Source: an uncultured Bacteroides sp.
GTDB lineage: Bacteria > Bacteroidota > Bacteroidia > Bacteroidales > Bacteroidaceae
Direction of reading: 5' to 3'
DNA: 64,000 bases
Assembly (NCBI RefSeq): GCF_963666545.1
Contig: NZ_OY762899.1
Coordinates: 3,972,365-4,036,364 of the forward strand
Part shown: one piece after another, positions 41,856 to 51,511 of the stretch
Layout: each line of letters starts with the position of its first letter
How positions within the stretch are numbered: position 1 is the stretch's first letter
Made by a program: the position numbers and the translations under genes
Notes under the pieces: generated by a model
What the model was told of the DNA's origin: nothing
The model's input: the letters and a program-made list of their open reading frames with translations, nothing else
Databases searched by the model: none

Positions 41856-44483
41856 ATGAAAATCCTGTATTTACAATTATGTTTGTTACTGTTTTTTTGC
41901 AATAGTCTGAAAGCCCAGGAAATAGATACAACTTCAATAGAGAATCTATTCCTTGAGCAAATATCCAGTTATCCGCATGAAAAAATTTATGCTCAAACAG
42001 ACAGGAGTATATATGTGTCAGGAGAAACCGTTTGGTTTCGAATACATTTGGTAGATGCTCTTTTTCTCAAACAAGCGAATGCTAGTAGGTATGTCTATCT
42101 TGAATTAATTAATCCGATTGGCAAGGTCGTTGAGAGGGCGAAAATTCGACCGGACAGTACGGGCTGCTTTTATGGCCAGTTTCAACTGAGCCAAGAATTA
42201 GAAGAGGGGAATTATTCGTTAAGAGCCTATACACGATTTATGCAAAATCAGGGAGAAGACTATTTTTTTCATAAAACCATTTATGTCACAGACCCTTTAT
42301 CCCGAAAGATTTCACCTGAAATCTCTTTTTCTGAGGAGAAAGATAAAATTAAAACAGAAATACATTTTGTAAATAAAACGGGAAATACTAAAATCATTCC
42401 TGAACAATGCCTCATTTTCCCGGATGGAGATCCTTCCGGAGAAGGCGAGCATTTATCGTTTGAAGAAGGCGTAGCTAAGTGTTTTTTAAAAAACGGAAAA
42501 AATGCTCAGGCAAAGAACTTCTTACTACAAGCTACCTTCAACAATATAATTTATAATCGCTACATTGAAATTCCATCTTCAACTGCAATATTCGATGTAT
42601 CTTTCTTTCCGGAAGGCGGACATGCGCAATTTTCCACAGAGATGAAAATGGCTTTCAAGGCTACGAACGAGAATGGTTTGTCTGAAGAGATTAAAGGGCA
42701 GATATTTGATGAGCAAGGCGATGTTTATACAACCTTTGAAAGTTCACATTTAGGAATGGGTAGTTTCAGAATGTACTATCTTCCCGGGAAAAAATATCAT
42801 GCTATATGTACGAATAGAGAAAATGTGTCGAAGCGCTTTGATTTGCCTGAAGCCTCTGAAAACTCTGTGTCGTTAAAGACGGCGTGGAATAATAATATTC
42901 TGCGAGTAACACTCACAAAATCTCCCGATTATAAACTACCTCCACAAACTCAATTAATAGCCCATATCAGGGGAGCTGTTATTTATGCGCAACCATGGGA
43001 TGATAAAATAGGGCGCCTCAACTTTGAGAACGATTTCTTTCCGGCAGGCATCGTTCATTTTCTTCTAATAGATGAAAGCAGAAATATTTTGAGTGAACGC
43101 CTTGTGTTTTCTTCTCAAAGCAGCACTTTTGCTAAAGCCAATATAATCTTTAATAAAGAAGAGTACAATACGCGAGATAAAATAGATCTGACAATAAAGG
43201 TAATGGATGAGAATCAAGTTCCTTTAACCGGTAATCTATCTTTGTCCATTGTGGATAAAAAAGATGCAGGCGTAGATACAACCTCAAATATTATTTCAAC
43301 GCTATTACTGTCATCCGAACTTAAAGGGTATATAGAATCTCCAAGTAGTTACTTACAAAAGAACAATAAGCAGTCAGACCTTGCGCTCGATGTTTTGATG
43401 ATGACTCAAGGTTGGAGAAGATATAATGTGCCTAACATTCTAAAAGGAAAAATAACTCAAGATCTTCAATTTGCCGTTGAGTCGAATGAAGAAGTTACAG
43501 GAAAAGTAGAAGGACTATTTTCTAGCTTAAAAAAAGGGGGCATTTCACTCGTTGCCGTAAAAGATTCGGTTATTGGAACTTCTTTAACCCAACCGGATAA
43601 AAATGGGAAATTTGTATTTAAGAATATGGAATACCCCGAAGGAACCAAATATATTGTGCAGGCATTAACTGAAAAAGGTTCAAAAAAAGTGTTTATAGAA
43701 CTTGACCCTCTTAAGCCGTTTCCAGCATTGCCTAAATTAATGTTCAATGCCAAGCCGAAAACGCAAATAAAAAACGAATCAGGAATAAATGAAAAACATC
43801 TGATAGAGGATGGTATGAGAATATATAATTTGGCAGAAGTGTTGGTAACCGCAAAAAGAAAAACGGATTTGAAAACCAAGTCGCCATATTATTCTGTCAA
43901 CTCGTCCAAGGTTCTGACCAGTGAAGATGTTGAAAAGGGAAACATTATATCCATATTTGATTTATTACGTAGAATACCCGGACTTACTGTTATTGGAGAT
44001 GAAGTTCGTCATCGTAATACTGCTCCTTTGGTTGTTCTGGATAATGTTCCCGAAGAGAATTTTGATTACGACAGGCTAAACGTAAATGACATTAGCGATG
44101 TTTTTTTGTCTCCGCCTATTTCGGCTATGCCTATATTCGGTGGGCGGGCAGCTGGTGGAGCCGTTGTGATAAGCACAAAAAAAGGATTTGTTGAAAGAAA
44201 TAAGCTGAATAGCAATATACAGGTTTTTACCCCTGTCGGTTATGAACAAACAGTCGAGTTTTATTCTCCGGTGTATGCAACGCAGAAAGAAAAAGACAAC
44301 ACTGTTCGCGATCTTCGAACCACTATTTATTGGAACCCGAATGTACAGGTTGATAGTTCGGGTAGTGCAAAGATAAGCTTTTATTCTGCTGATTTTCCAA
44401 CCCGGTATGGAGTTATACTTGAGGGTGTAAGTTCTGAAGGACATATTATCTGTTCGTCAGAAAAAGAAATCACAATAAATTAG
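41856..44483 (+). CDS. Barrel-less TonB-plug protein with MG2-like N-terminus
   Basis: 875-residue exported protein (signal ending SLKAQ). The N-terminal part (about 35-150) reads EKIYAQTDRSIYVSGETVWFRIHLVDA and resembles the MG2 domain of alpha-2-macroglobulins. Several beta-sandwich segments follow (YNTRDKIDLTIKVMDENQVPLTG at about 430). At about 670-780 a TonB-receptor plug-like domain appears: IFDLLRRIPGLTVIG, APLVVLDNVPEENFD and GGRAAGGAVVISTKKG. After it comes only a short beta domain ending SSEKEITIN, so there is no membrane barrel. Proteins of this layout occur in Bacteroidetes but I know of no assigned function. It could sit in the periplasm or be anchored to another complex. Confidence 0.8.
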   Translation: MKILYLQLCLLLFFCNSLKAQEIDTTSIENLFLEQISSYPHEKIYAQTDRSIYVSGETVWFRIHLVDALFLKQANASRYVYLELINPIGKVVERAKIRPDSTGCFYGQFQLSQELEEGNYSLRAYTRFMQNQGEDYFFHKTIYVTDPLSRKISPEISFSEEKDKIKTEIHFVNKTGNTKIIPEQCLIFPDGDPSGEGEHLSFEEGVAKCFLKNGKNAQAKNFLLQATFNNIIYNRYIEIPSSTAIFDVSFFPEGGHAQFSTEMKMAFKATNENGLSEEIKGQIFDEQGDVYTTFESSHLGMGSFRMYYLPGKKYHAICTNRENVSKRFDLPEASENSVSLKTAWNNNILRVTLTKSPDYKLPPQTQLIAHIRGAVIYAQPWDDKIGRLNFENDFFPAGIVHFLLIDESRNILSERLVFSSQSSTFAKANIIFNKEEYNTRDKIDLTIKVMDENQVPLTGNLSLSIVDKKDAGVDTTSNIISTLLLSSELKGYIESPSSYLQKNNKQSDLALDVLMMTQGWRRYNVPNILKGKITQDLQFAVESNEEVTGKVEGLFSSLKKGGISLVAVKDSVIGTSLTQPDKNGKFVFKNMEYPEGTKYIVQALTEKGSKKVFIELDPLKPFPALPKLMFNAKPKTQIKNESGINEKHLIEDGMRIYNLAEVLVTAKRKTDLKTKSPYYSVNSSKVLTSEDVEKGNIISIFDLLRRIPGLTVIGDEVRHRNTAPLVVLDNVPEENFDYDRLNVNDISDVFLSPPISAMPIFGGRAAGGAVVISTKKGFVERNKLNSNIQVFTPVGYEQTVEFYSPVYATQKEKDNTVRDLRTTIYWNPNVQVDSSGSAKISFYSADFPTRYGVILEGVSSEGHIICSSEKEITIN

Positions 44484-44543
44484 AACGATTCTTTTCTCCT
44501 CCCATGAAAAAACGTGTTTTACTCTCACATCTCTCACACAAAT

Positions 44544-44576
44544 CGCTGTATCGGCTTGCTGTAAGACGATACAGCG
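44544..44576 (+). terminator. Hairpin after the MG2-plug gene
   Basis: CGCTGTATCG (44544-44553) and CGATACAGCG (44567-44576) form a perfect 10-base stem with a 13-base loop, flanked by a weaker CACAC/GTGTG pairing. It starts 60 bases after the stop of the plug gene. No U-run follows, so termination is probable rather than certain. Confidence 0.5.
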
Positions 44577-44681
44577 TGTGATAGTAAAATATGTCTACCA
44601 CGTTTTTGGCTGTTTTACTCTCACTTTCGGGTGTTTACTATCACACTTTTGGCTTTATCTTCTCCTACAATAGCTAAGTGG

Positions 44682-44833
44682 CTACTTAATTGAGCGATAA
44701 CCAGTGGTTAGTCTGCCACTTTTAGTGATAAGACAACTTCAGGGTCAACTAACTTCAGTAATAAGACAAAGTTCGGTCTACTTAATTTAGCAATAAGCTT
44801 AATCAGAAGACAACCTTATTTAGGATTAGTAGT
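44682..44833. repeat. Degenerate tandem array, ~32-base period
   Basis: About five diverged units each contain a form of CTACTTAATTTAG..ATAAG. The (G/A)ATAA core recurs near 44696, 44727, 44760 and 44792, spaced 31, 33 and 32 bases apart, with a last weak copy at about 44826 (GATTA). There is no open frame through it. Confidence 0.65.
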
Positions 44834-44920
44834 TTTTTTAGTCAACCACTTATACAAATAAACTAAATCAAAGTCAACCATTTCCAGGGAAGTACAAGTT
44901 TCATTAGTTTTGTGTGCTAT

Positions 44921-45013
44921 GAAACTTTTGTTTTCACAGTTGGAAACCAATCGTTTCAACGTATTAAACCTTTTGTTTCAACGGATGGAAACTTTAGTTT
45001 CATCACTAGAAAC
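44921..45013. repeat. Tandem array of ~22-base units with internal GAAAC/GTTTC dyads
   Basis: GAAAC (or its variant TAAAC) begins at 44921, 44943, 44965, 44988 and 45009, spaced 22, 22, 23 and 21 bases apart. Each of the first four units contains GTTTC (the first reads GTTTTC) a few bases later, so each can fold into a small stem. Units are diverged, with no constant repeat plus variable spacer. Confidence 0.7.
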
Positions 45014-45067
45014 GAAATGCTTGCTTGCTGCCCGAGTCCGTGCGGAAGCAATAGTAAGTGTAGCATC

Positions 45068-45371
45068 TTTAATTGCCCAATATCTTTTAAATCGTGTATC
45101 AATACGATGATATAACGGAATGTGCATGGGAACCTAGATGTTTTGTTACGTACAGAAAAGCTTTTGTAATATTTAATGTTAATATGTAACAGTAGCGAAA
45201 ATTTGTGTAACACAAGTATTTTATATTTATTGGTAACATTCAGTATATTTACCACATTATGTTAAAGCATTCTTTAATTAAATGATAGATATCTAATGAA
45301 AAATGACAAACTATTAAAATCCTTATTATTGGCTTTGTTGCCTTCATCCTGCGTATTGGATGTTTTGTATT
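45068..45371 (+). repeat. Promoter-region cassette, copy B
   Basis: Aligns with copy C (49111-49415) from TTTAATTGCCCAAT through the short leader ORF, and with copy A (33966-34166) over its central part. It has TGTTAC (45144-45149) opposite a decayed GTAATA, and the -7 position reads TATATTTA (45244-45251). It precedes the retropepsin-like gene. Confidence 0.8.
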
Positions 45372-45379
45372 TTACTTAA
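45296..45379 (+). CDS. 27-residue leader ORF resembling a lipoprotein signal
   Basis: ATG at 45296 within cassette copy B, encoding MKNDKLLKSLLLALLPSSCV plus seven more residues before TAA. The hydrophobic core followed by PSSC resembles a lipoprotein signal with its Cys. The same first 18 residues, apart from two substitutions, recur in the 48-residue ORF of copy C. It may be a remnant of a gene once carried by the cassette or a translated leader. Confidence 0.4.
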   Translation: MKNDKLLKSLLLALLPSSCVLDVLYFT

Positions 45380-45431
45380 TTTCTGATGATTATGAGATTT
45401 TTTTGAATTAACTTAATAGACTCTGATTTAT

Positions 45432-46778
45432 ATGAATGCTAATAATTTTATTTTGCTTTTTACCATATTATTATTTGGAACATGTACCGCAAAAAGTAAT
45501 TCTTTAGTAGGTGTTCAGCAAAAACGCACAAAGGAATTAAAGGCAATACATGCTTCAGATAATCCATCGTCAGAACAGCGTTTGCTTCAAATGCTTGATA
45601 GAAAAGACTTTTTTCGGCTTGAAACTCTATTGCAAGAAAAAAGGTCTGAATTACCTCGATATATTGTATTGTATATTGAAGCTAATTTGCAGAATGCCTT
45701 CAATCAAACTGAGCAATCGTTGCAAACTATCGACAAATTGCTCCGCAATTATAGTAAATCTTTGAATGATGCCCTTCTTCATAGGGTTTTTGTAATTAAG
45801 TATGATAATTTATTTAATCAGTATCACTACAAAAAGGCAGCCGAGGCATTAAAAATCGCTATTGACAAGTATGGTCATGCTGTAGACAGTGTTGGAGTGG
45901 CAATGTTGCGTGAAGAAAATTACGATTTTGTTAAATCGTTAAAAGAGTTTCCTGTACAAAAAATGCATATAACTACTGACGTAAGTATTCCTGTTTCGCT
46001 CAATCAATACAATCATATAATAATAAATGTATCAAGTGGTGAGCAATCAGAAAATTTTATTTTTGATACAGGGGCTTCGAATGTTGTATCCGAGAGTAGT
46101 GCTCGACGATTGGGAATTCGAATACTTAACTCAGAAGCAAGTACAGTAGGAGCAGTAGACAAGAAAGTCCAATTAAAAGTTGGCTTAGCTGATAAACTGT
46201 GGATTGGTGACTTACTGTTTGAAAACGTTGCTTTCGCGGTAATGCCTGACGAATTACTCTCATTTCCGGAAGCCAATTATGTAATTCATGGAATTATAGG
46301 TTTTCCTATTATGAACCAAATGAAGGAAATAGAAATATGCAAAAATAAAAGTATTACTGTGGTTGCTCATCCTAGAAAAGGTAATTCGCGCAATCTGTTT
46401 TTGGACAACACCATGCCGATCATTCAATTTGAAGCGAATCGCGATACGGTACTTTTCATAATGGATACAGGAGCCAATACAACCAAGTTTTCCGCAAATT
46501 ATTTTGCTGCGCATAATGTTGAAATAAAAGAAAAAGTAACTTCAAATACAATACGACGGGGAGGAATAGGCGGTTTTGTCGATAACAAAGTGTATGAATT
46601 GAAAAACGTCCCATTGAAAATCGGAGGACAAGAGATGACAGTTCCAACCATTGTGGTGTTAACCGACAAACTCTCGTATCTTACAAATTATGATGGTCAT
46701 TTAGGGCAGGATGTATTGATGCATTTCAATAAACTAACCCTGAATTTTAAAGAAATGAGTTTATCATTTGATGACTAA
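45432..46778 (+). CDS. Secreted retropepsin-like aspartic protease (two DTGA motifs)
   Basis: 448-residue exported protein. After a signal (FILLFTILLFGTCTAKS, possibly a lipoprotein) comes a helical, TPR-like segment to about residue 175. Two tandem aspartyl-protease lobes follow: Asp212 in FIFDTGASNVVSE, and Asp345 in LFIMDTGANTTKFS, the second lobe closing with GHLGQDVLMHFNKLTLNF. Two DTGA motifs in one chain would form a pseudo-dimeric active site like that of pepsins, built from retropepsin-type lobes (the gag-polyprotein putative protease group). The target is unknown. The S41 peptidase gene follows 52 bases later, so they are probably co-transcribed. Confidence 0.82.
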   Translation: MNANNFILLFTILLFGTCTAKSNSLVGVQQKRTKELKAIHASDNPSSEQRLLQMLDRKDFFRLETLLQEKRSELPRYIVLYIEANLQNAFNQTEQSLQTIDKLLRNYSKSLNDALLHRVFVIKYDNLFNQYHYKKAAEALKIAIDKYGHAVDSVGVAMLREENYDFVKSLKEFPVQKMHITTDVSIPVSLNQYNHIIINVSSGEQSENFIFDTGASNVVSESSARRLGIRILNSEASTVGAVDKKVQLKVGLADKLWIGDLLFENVAFAVMPDELLSFPEANYVIHGIIGFPIMNQMKEIEICKNKSITVVAHPRKGNSRNLFLDNTMPIIQFEANRDTVLFIMDTGANTTKFSANYFAAHNVEIKEKVTSNTIRRGGIGGFVDNKVYELKNVPLKIGGQEMTVPTIVVLTDKLSYLTNYDGHLGQDVLMHFNKLTLNFKEMSLSFDD

Positions 46779-46830
46779 AGGTCTGCATTCATCCTAGATA
46801 TTGTAACCGTAATAGACACAAAAATATAAT

Positions 46831-49077
46831 ATGAGACACAAGTTAACCATTTTTTTCTTATTAATTTATTTTCCTCTTTTCGCACAACAGCAAAAAGAAG
46901 ATTCTACATTGTTTTTTGACGATATTTCACTGAATTACACTCCTGTAATAAACCACATAAACGGTTGGTATTTAACACAGAATGAATCTTTCGTTGATCA
47001 CCTAACGACCTACAATAGGCATAAATCATTATGCTTAACATCATCTTTACCCTCTCCTGCACAACTTTTTGCCGGCTATTATATTCGCATGGATGATATT
47101 GTTGCAGATTCTATAACCTTTGAGTGTAAATACAAATGTGATCCTGATAATAAAGCTGGATTATATATAGGAATTCAGCAAATTTATGTAAATCCTACTA
47201 ATAGCTTCAAGAAAGCTGTTACATCTTCAAAAATAGCTAACGATCAATCAATCAGTGCAGGAAATTGGCAGGATTTTTCAATCAAAGAAGCTATCCAGCC
47301 GAATGTTAATGCAATTTTTGTATATGCTCTCACTTCAGGAAGCGCTGCCAAAGTTTGGATTAATGACTGCAAGGCATATTTTGATAATAAACCTTTAGGT
47401 GATTATGTGAATATGAAATATAAAGCAGATGACGATAGGGAGTTCGATAAAGCATCCGGAATCCGGTTAGCGTCTTTGACACCCAAAATGATAGAAAACT
47501 TGGATATTCTAGGAAAAGTATGGGGATTCCTGAAATATTACCACCCGGAAGTTGCAAAAGGAAATTATAATTGGGATTATGAACTGTTTAGAGTACTTCC
47601 GCAGATTGCAAACGCAAAAGACAAAAAAGAAAGGAATACACTCTTCAATCAATGGATTGATAGATATGGGGAAATAAAGGAAACCAAAGATTACAGTATC
47701 TCTGATTTGTCCGTGTATTCACGTGTAATTGATTTGGATTGGATTTACGACAAGAAAATGTTTGGAGATGAATTAGTATCAAAATTCAATCAGATACGAA
47801 ATGCAAAACGCAATCATACACATTATTACATACAAACTTATGCTTCCTTCACTGACTCGAATAAAAGCCGGGAGCCACAATATGCGGATGTTTCTTGGGA
47901 AGACCAAGGCTTTCGTATATTGACTTTGTTCAAGTTTTGGAATGCAATGGAATATAATTTCCCCTTTGTTGATATCACAGATCGGCCTTGGAATTTACTT
48001 CTGAAAAAATTTATTCCTCGCTTTGTAGAGACTAGAAATAAAAAAGATTATGAACATACTTTGCGAGAATTATTTGCATGTATCAATGACTCACACACAT
48101 ACTATACCTCGTCTTCTGATTTGCTTTCCGCTTCCTGGTCGGATTATTCTACTTTGCCGGTTCAATTGACTTACACATTTGACCATCAGGTACTTGTTGC
48201 GGATTCTTCAGTCGGTGAACTTAAAGAGGGAGATATTATTCTTAAAGTTGATAATCAAGATGTTGATTCTATAATTGAGCAGAAAGCCCATTATGCATTT
48301 GCTTCCATTCATTCCAACTTGATTTATTCAATTCTATACCAGTTATTTGTAACAAAGAATTCTGAGATTACCGTCACTTATATGCGTTCAGGTAAAGAAG
48401 TAACAACTATAATTGATGCAACTCCATACAAAGGGAAACAACCATTACCTCCCTTGTTTGGTGATAATTATGTTGAGAAGTATAAGCTTGCCTCAAAAAA
48501 TATAGCATATATCAATATAAATACTATGCAGGATGATAGTATCGCAGATTTTATCACGAAGAATCGATTGGCTAAAGGAATTATTATTGATATGAGAAAT
48601 CATCAGGGGCAACACTTCAGAGTGAATGATGCTTTAATAAGATGGCTGATCCCGAAAGAGGTTGTTTATCTTTGGTCATCCGTTAATGACAAGTCAAATC
48701 CCGGTAATTTTATCTGTAATGATAAGATAATTACAGGAACAGACAATCCAAATCACTTTATAGGGAAAGTTGCTATTTTTGTCAATCAGGCAACACAGAG
48801 TGTTGGAGAAGTCCGATCCATGATATACCGGAATGCGGTTAATAGTAAAATAATGGGAAAAATAACTTCCGGAGCAGTAGGCCCTATTGGTCACTTCAAT
48901 TTACCTATGGGGGTTGATTTTTCATATTCAGCAAATGGTATGTATTATCCTGATTGGGAATCCTTCCAGAGGAAAGGAGTGAAAATTGATATTCCGATAA
49001 AAGAAACTGTGGAAGACATCCGCGATGGCAAAGATGTATGGATGGAAGAAGCTATTCAATATATTGAGAGTGATTAA
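46831..49077 (+). CDS. Secreted S41-family (C-terminal processing) peptidase
   Basis: 748 residues with a signal peptide (ending PLFAQ). An N-terminal beta-sandwich (about 25-190), a helical segment (IENLDILGKVWGFLKYYHPEV), a PDZ-like stretch (VGELKEGDIILKVDNQDVDS, about 455-475) and the S41 core with RLAKGIIIDMRNHQG follow. The likely nucleophile is Ser657 in NQATQSVGEVRSM, near GKITSGAVGPIGHF. S41 enzymes cut C-terminal regions of extracytoplasmic proteins. The match to core S41 motifs is good but diverged, so activity is likely rather than certain. It forms a pair with the upstream retropepsin-like gene. Confidence 0.82.
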   Translation: MRHKLTIFFLLIYFPLFAQQQKEDSTLFFDDISLNYTPVINHINGWYLTQNESFVDHLTTYNRHKSLCLTSSLPSPAQLFAGYYIRMDDIVADSITFECKYKCDPDNKAGLYIGIQQIYVNPTNSFKKAVTSSKIANDQSISAGNWQDFSIKEAIQPNVNAIFVYALTSGSAAKVWINDCKAYFDNKPLGDYVNMKYKADDDREFDKASGIRLASLTPKMIENLDILGKVWGFLKYYHPEVAKGNYNWDYELFRVLPQIANAKDKKERNTLFNQWIDRYGEIKETKDYSISDLSVYSRVIDLDWIYDKKMFGDELVSKFNQIRNAKRNHTHYYIQTYASFTDSNKSREPQYADVSWEDQGFRILTLFKFWNAMEYNFPFVDITDRPWNLLLKKFIPRFVETRNKKDYEHTLRELFACINDSHTYYTSSSDLLSASWSDYSTLPVQLTYTFDHQVLVADSSVGELKEGDIILKVDNQDVDSIIEQKAHYAFASIHSNLIYSILYQLFVTKNSEITVTYMRSGKEVTTIIDATPYKGKQPLPPLFGDNYVEKYKLASKNIAYININTMQDDSIADFITKNRLAKGIIIDMRNHQGQHFRVNDALIRWLIPKEVVYLWSSVNDKSNPGNFICNDKIITGTDNPNHFIGKVAIFVNQATQSVGEVRSMIYRNAVNSKIMGKITSGAVGPIGHFNLPMGVDFSYSANGMYYPDWESFQRKGVKIDIPIKETVEDIRDGKDVWMEEAIQYIESD

Positions 49078-49110
49078 TACACTGGGAATTGTGTTCTGAT
49101 TATTAGGGAA

Positions 49111-49415
49111 TTTAATTGCCCAATGTCTTTTCAATTCGTGTATCAATACGATGATATAACGGAATGTGTATGGGGACTTAGATGTTTTGCTACGTACAGA
49201 AAAGCTTTTGTAACATTTAATGTTGATATGTAACAGTAGCACAAATTTGTGTAACACAAGTATTTGATATTTATTAGTAACATTCAGTATATTTACCACA
49301 TTATGTTAAAGCATACTTTAGCTAAATGATAGATATCTAATGAAAAACGACAAACTATTGAAATTCTCATTATTGGCTTTGTTGCCTTCATCCTGCGTAT
49401 TGAATGTTTTGTATT
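49111..49415 (+). repeat. Promoter-region cassette, copy C
   Basis: Closest to copy B along about 300 bases, including the leader-ORF start; more distantly related to copy A. It has TGCTAC (49188-49193) opposite GTAACA (49210-49215), and TATATTTA (49288-49295) at the -7 position. It begins 33 bases after the S41 stop and precedes the small-protein/GH10-remnant/CE6 group. Confidence 0.8.
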
Positions 49416-49486
49416 CTTGCAACTCTAATGATGAAGACTTGAGATCTTCATATACAGATACAGTCATTGATCTGTATGTTACTTGA
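49340..49486 (+). CDS. 48-residue lipoprotein-like leader ORF
   Basis: ATG at 49340, TGA at 49484-49486. It begins MKNDKLLKFSLLALLPSSCV and continues with SCNSNDEDLRSS and an acidic tail. The first part matches the 27-residue ORF of copy B, which stops earlier. It looks like the truncated start of a surface lipoprotein gene, or a genuine small exported peptide. No database family comes to mind. Confidence 0.45.
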   Translation: MKNDKLLKFSLLALLPSSCVLNVLYSCNSNDEDLRSSYTDTVIDLYVT

Positions 49487-49645
49487 AAAATATATAAAAA
49501 TTTCCTCTATCCTGCTAGGTCGGAATTCTTTCCATCGGGCAAATGTAATCCTTAATATATATTGATATGAAAGTTGGATTATCGTTATAAAACAACTCTA
49601 TATTCCATGTCCCAAATCCTTATTAATAATTTAATTTATTGTATT

Positions 49646-50068
49646 ATGAAAAAACTTATTTTATCATTCATTTTAATGGCATTGATGCCTGCTTGCAACT
49701 CTATGTATGCACAGCTTCAAGGAACGTATATAGGTGTATCCCCAACCGGAGATACGGGTGATATACCTCTATTGTATGAGAATTACATTTCTTTAAAAGA
49801 TTGCAGCAATACAGTCGCAATTAACCTCTCGTATCCTATCGGTACTGAATATACTTGGTATGCATTCACTCCAAATTTTAATACATCGCTGTATTGGTAT
49901 GGTCCATCTAGCAGAGATCCAAACACTGGCTTGTACGGACCATCAAATATGAGTGTTATGTATTTTATCCCTCAAATTGAACATGGTTGGGTTAGTTTTA
50001 ATGTTAGGGCAAAAACTCCCGACGGGAACATTATTCAAACAAGTTTTAAATTTGTAATTAGACCTTAA
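49646..50068 (+). CDS. Small secreted protein of unknown function
   Basis: About 140 residues from the ATG at 49646 (MKKLILSFILMALMPACNSM). The signal has either a lipobox-like MPAC or a cleavage site at YAQ. An ATG at 49574 would add 24 non-signal residues. The mature part is rich in Tyr, Gly and Pro (YWYGPSSRDPNTGLYGPSN) with a closing strand (IIQTSFKFVIRP), suggesting a beta-sandwich of the Ig or carbohydrate-binding kind. I do not recognise a family. Its stop at 50066-50068 is followed in the same frame by GH10-derived sequence, so it might be the surviving N-terminal part of a former larger protein, or a separate gene beside a decayed one. Confidence 0.6.
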   Translation: MKKLILSFILMALMPACNSMYAQLQGTYIGVSPTGDTGDIPLLYENYISLKDCSNTVAINLSYPIGTEYTWYAFTPNFNTSLYWYGPSSRDPNTGLYGPSNMSVMYFIPQIEHGWVSFNVRAKTPDGNIIQTSFKFVIRP

Positions 50069-51401
<1,333 letters not shown>

Positions 51402-51462
51402 TTATAAAGTAGATTATTATGAATCTCAAGGTACGCCTCATGAATGGCTTACATGGAGATGC

Positions 51463-51494
51463 TAGCTCCACTTTTACACAAAAAAGTGGAGCTA
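51463..51494. terminator. Strong bidirectional terminator between convergent genes
   Basis: Perfect 13-base stem TAGCTCCACTTTT (51463-51475) / AAAAGTGGAGCTA (51482-51494) with a 6-base loop. T-rich sequence lies on the right side for the plus strand. Stem arms rich in A and T at the loop side serve both strands. It lies between the CE6 gene and the convergent hybrid two-component gene. Confidence 0.85.
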
Positions 51495-51511
51495 TTTGTT
51501 CTATAATATAA

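Larger units (their letters stand above)
44484..45431. other. Repeat-rich noncoding region
   Basis: Nearly 950 bases with no supported gene apart from a leader ORF. It holds two exact copies of GTTTTACTCTCAC (44516-44528, 44612-44624), a strong hairpin (44544-44576), a degenerate array of about 32-base units (44682-44833), an array of about 22-base units rich in GAAAC/GTTTC (44921-45013), and cassette copy B. Confidence 0.8.

Noticed and set aside
44544-44576. Invertible promoter flanked by inverted repeats
   Set aside because: The arms are only 13 bases apart and no invertase gene is nearby. A hairpin is the simpler reading.
44921-45013. Possible CRISPR array
   Set aside because: The units are diverged throughout, there are no conserved repeats with unique spacers, and no cas genes are present. 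It is better described as a degenerate tandem repeat.
44956-49299. Related minus-strand ORFs (44956-45255 and 48928-49299) as a small protein family
   Set aside because: Their similarity comes only from the duplicated cassette DNA. They run against the coding direction and overlap the S41 gene.
33966-49415. Cassette copies as insertion sequences
   Set aside because: No transposase, terminal inverted repeats or target-site duplications are visible. The copies lie in the same place relative to downstream genes, as control regions do.
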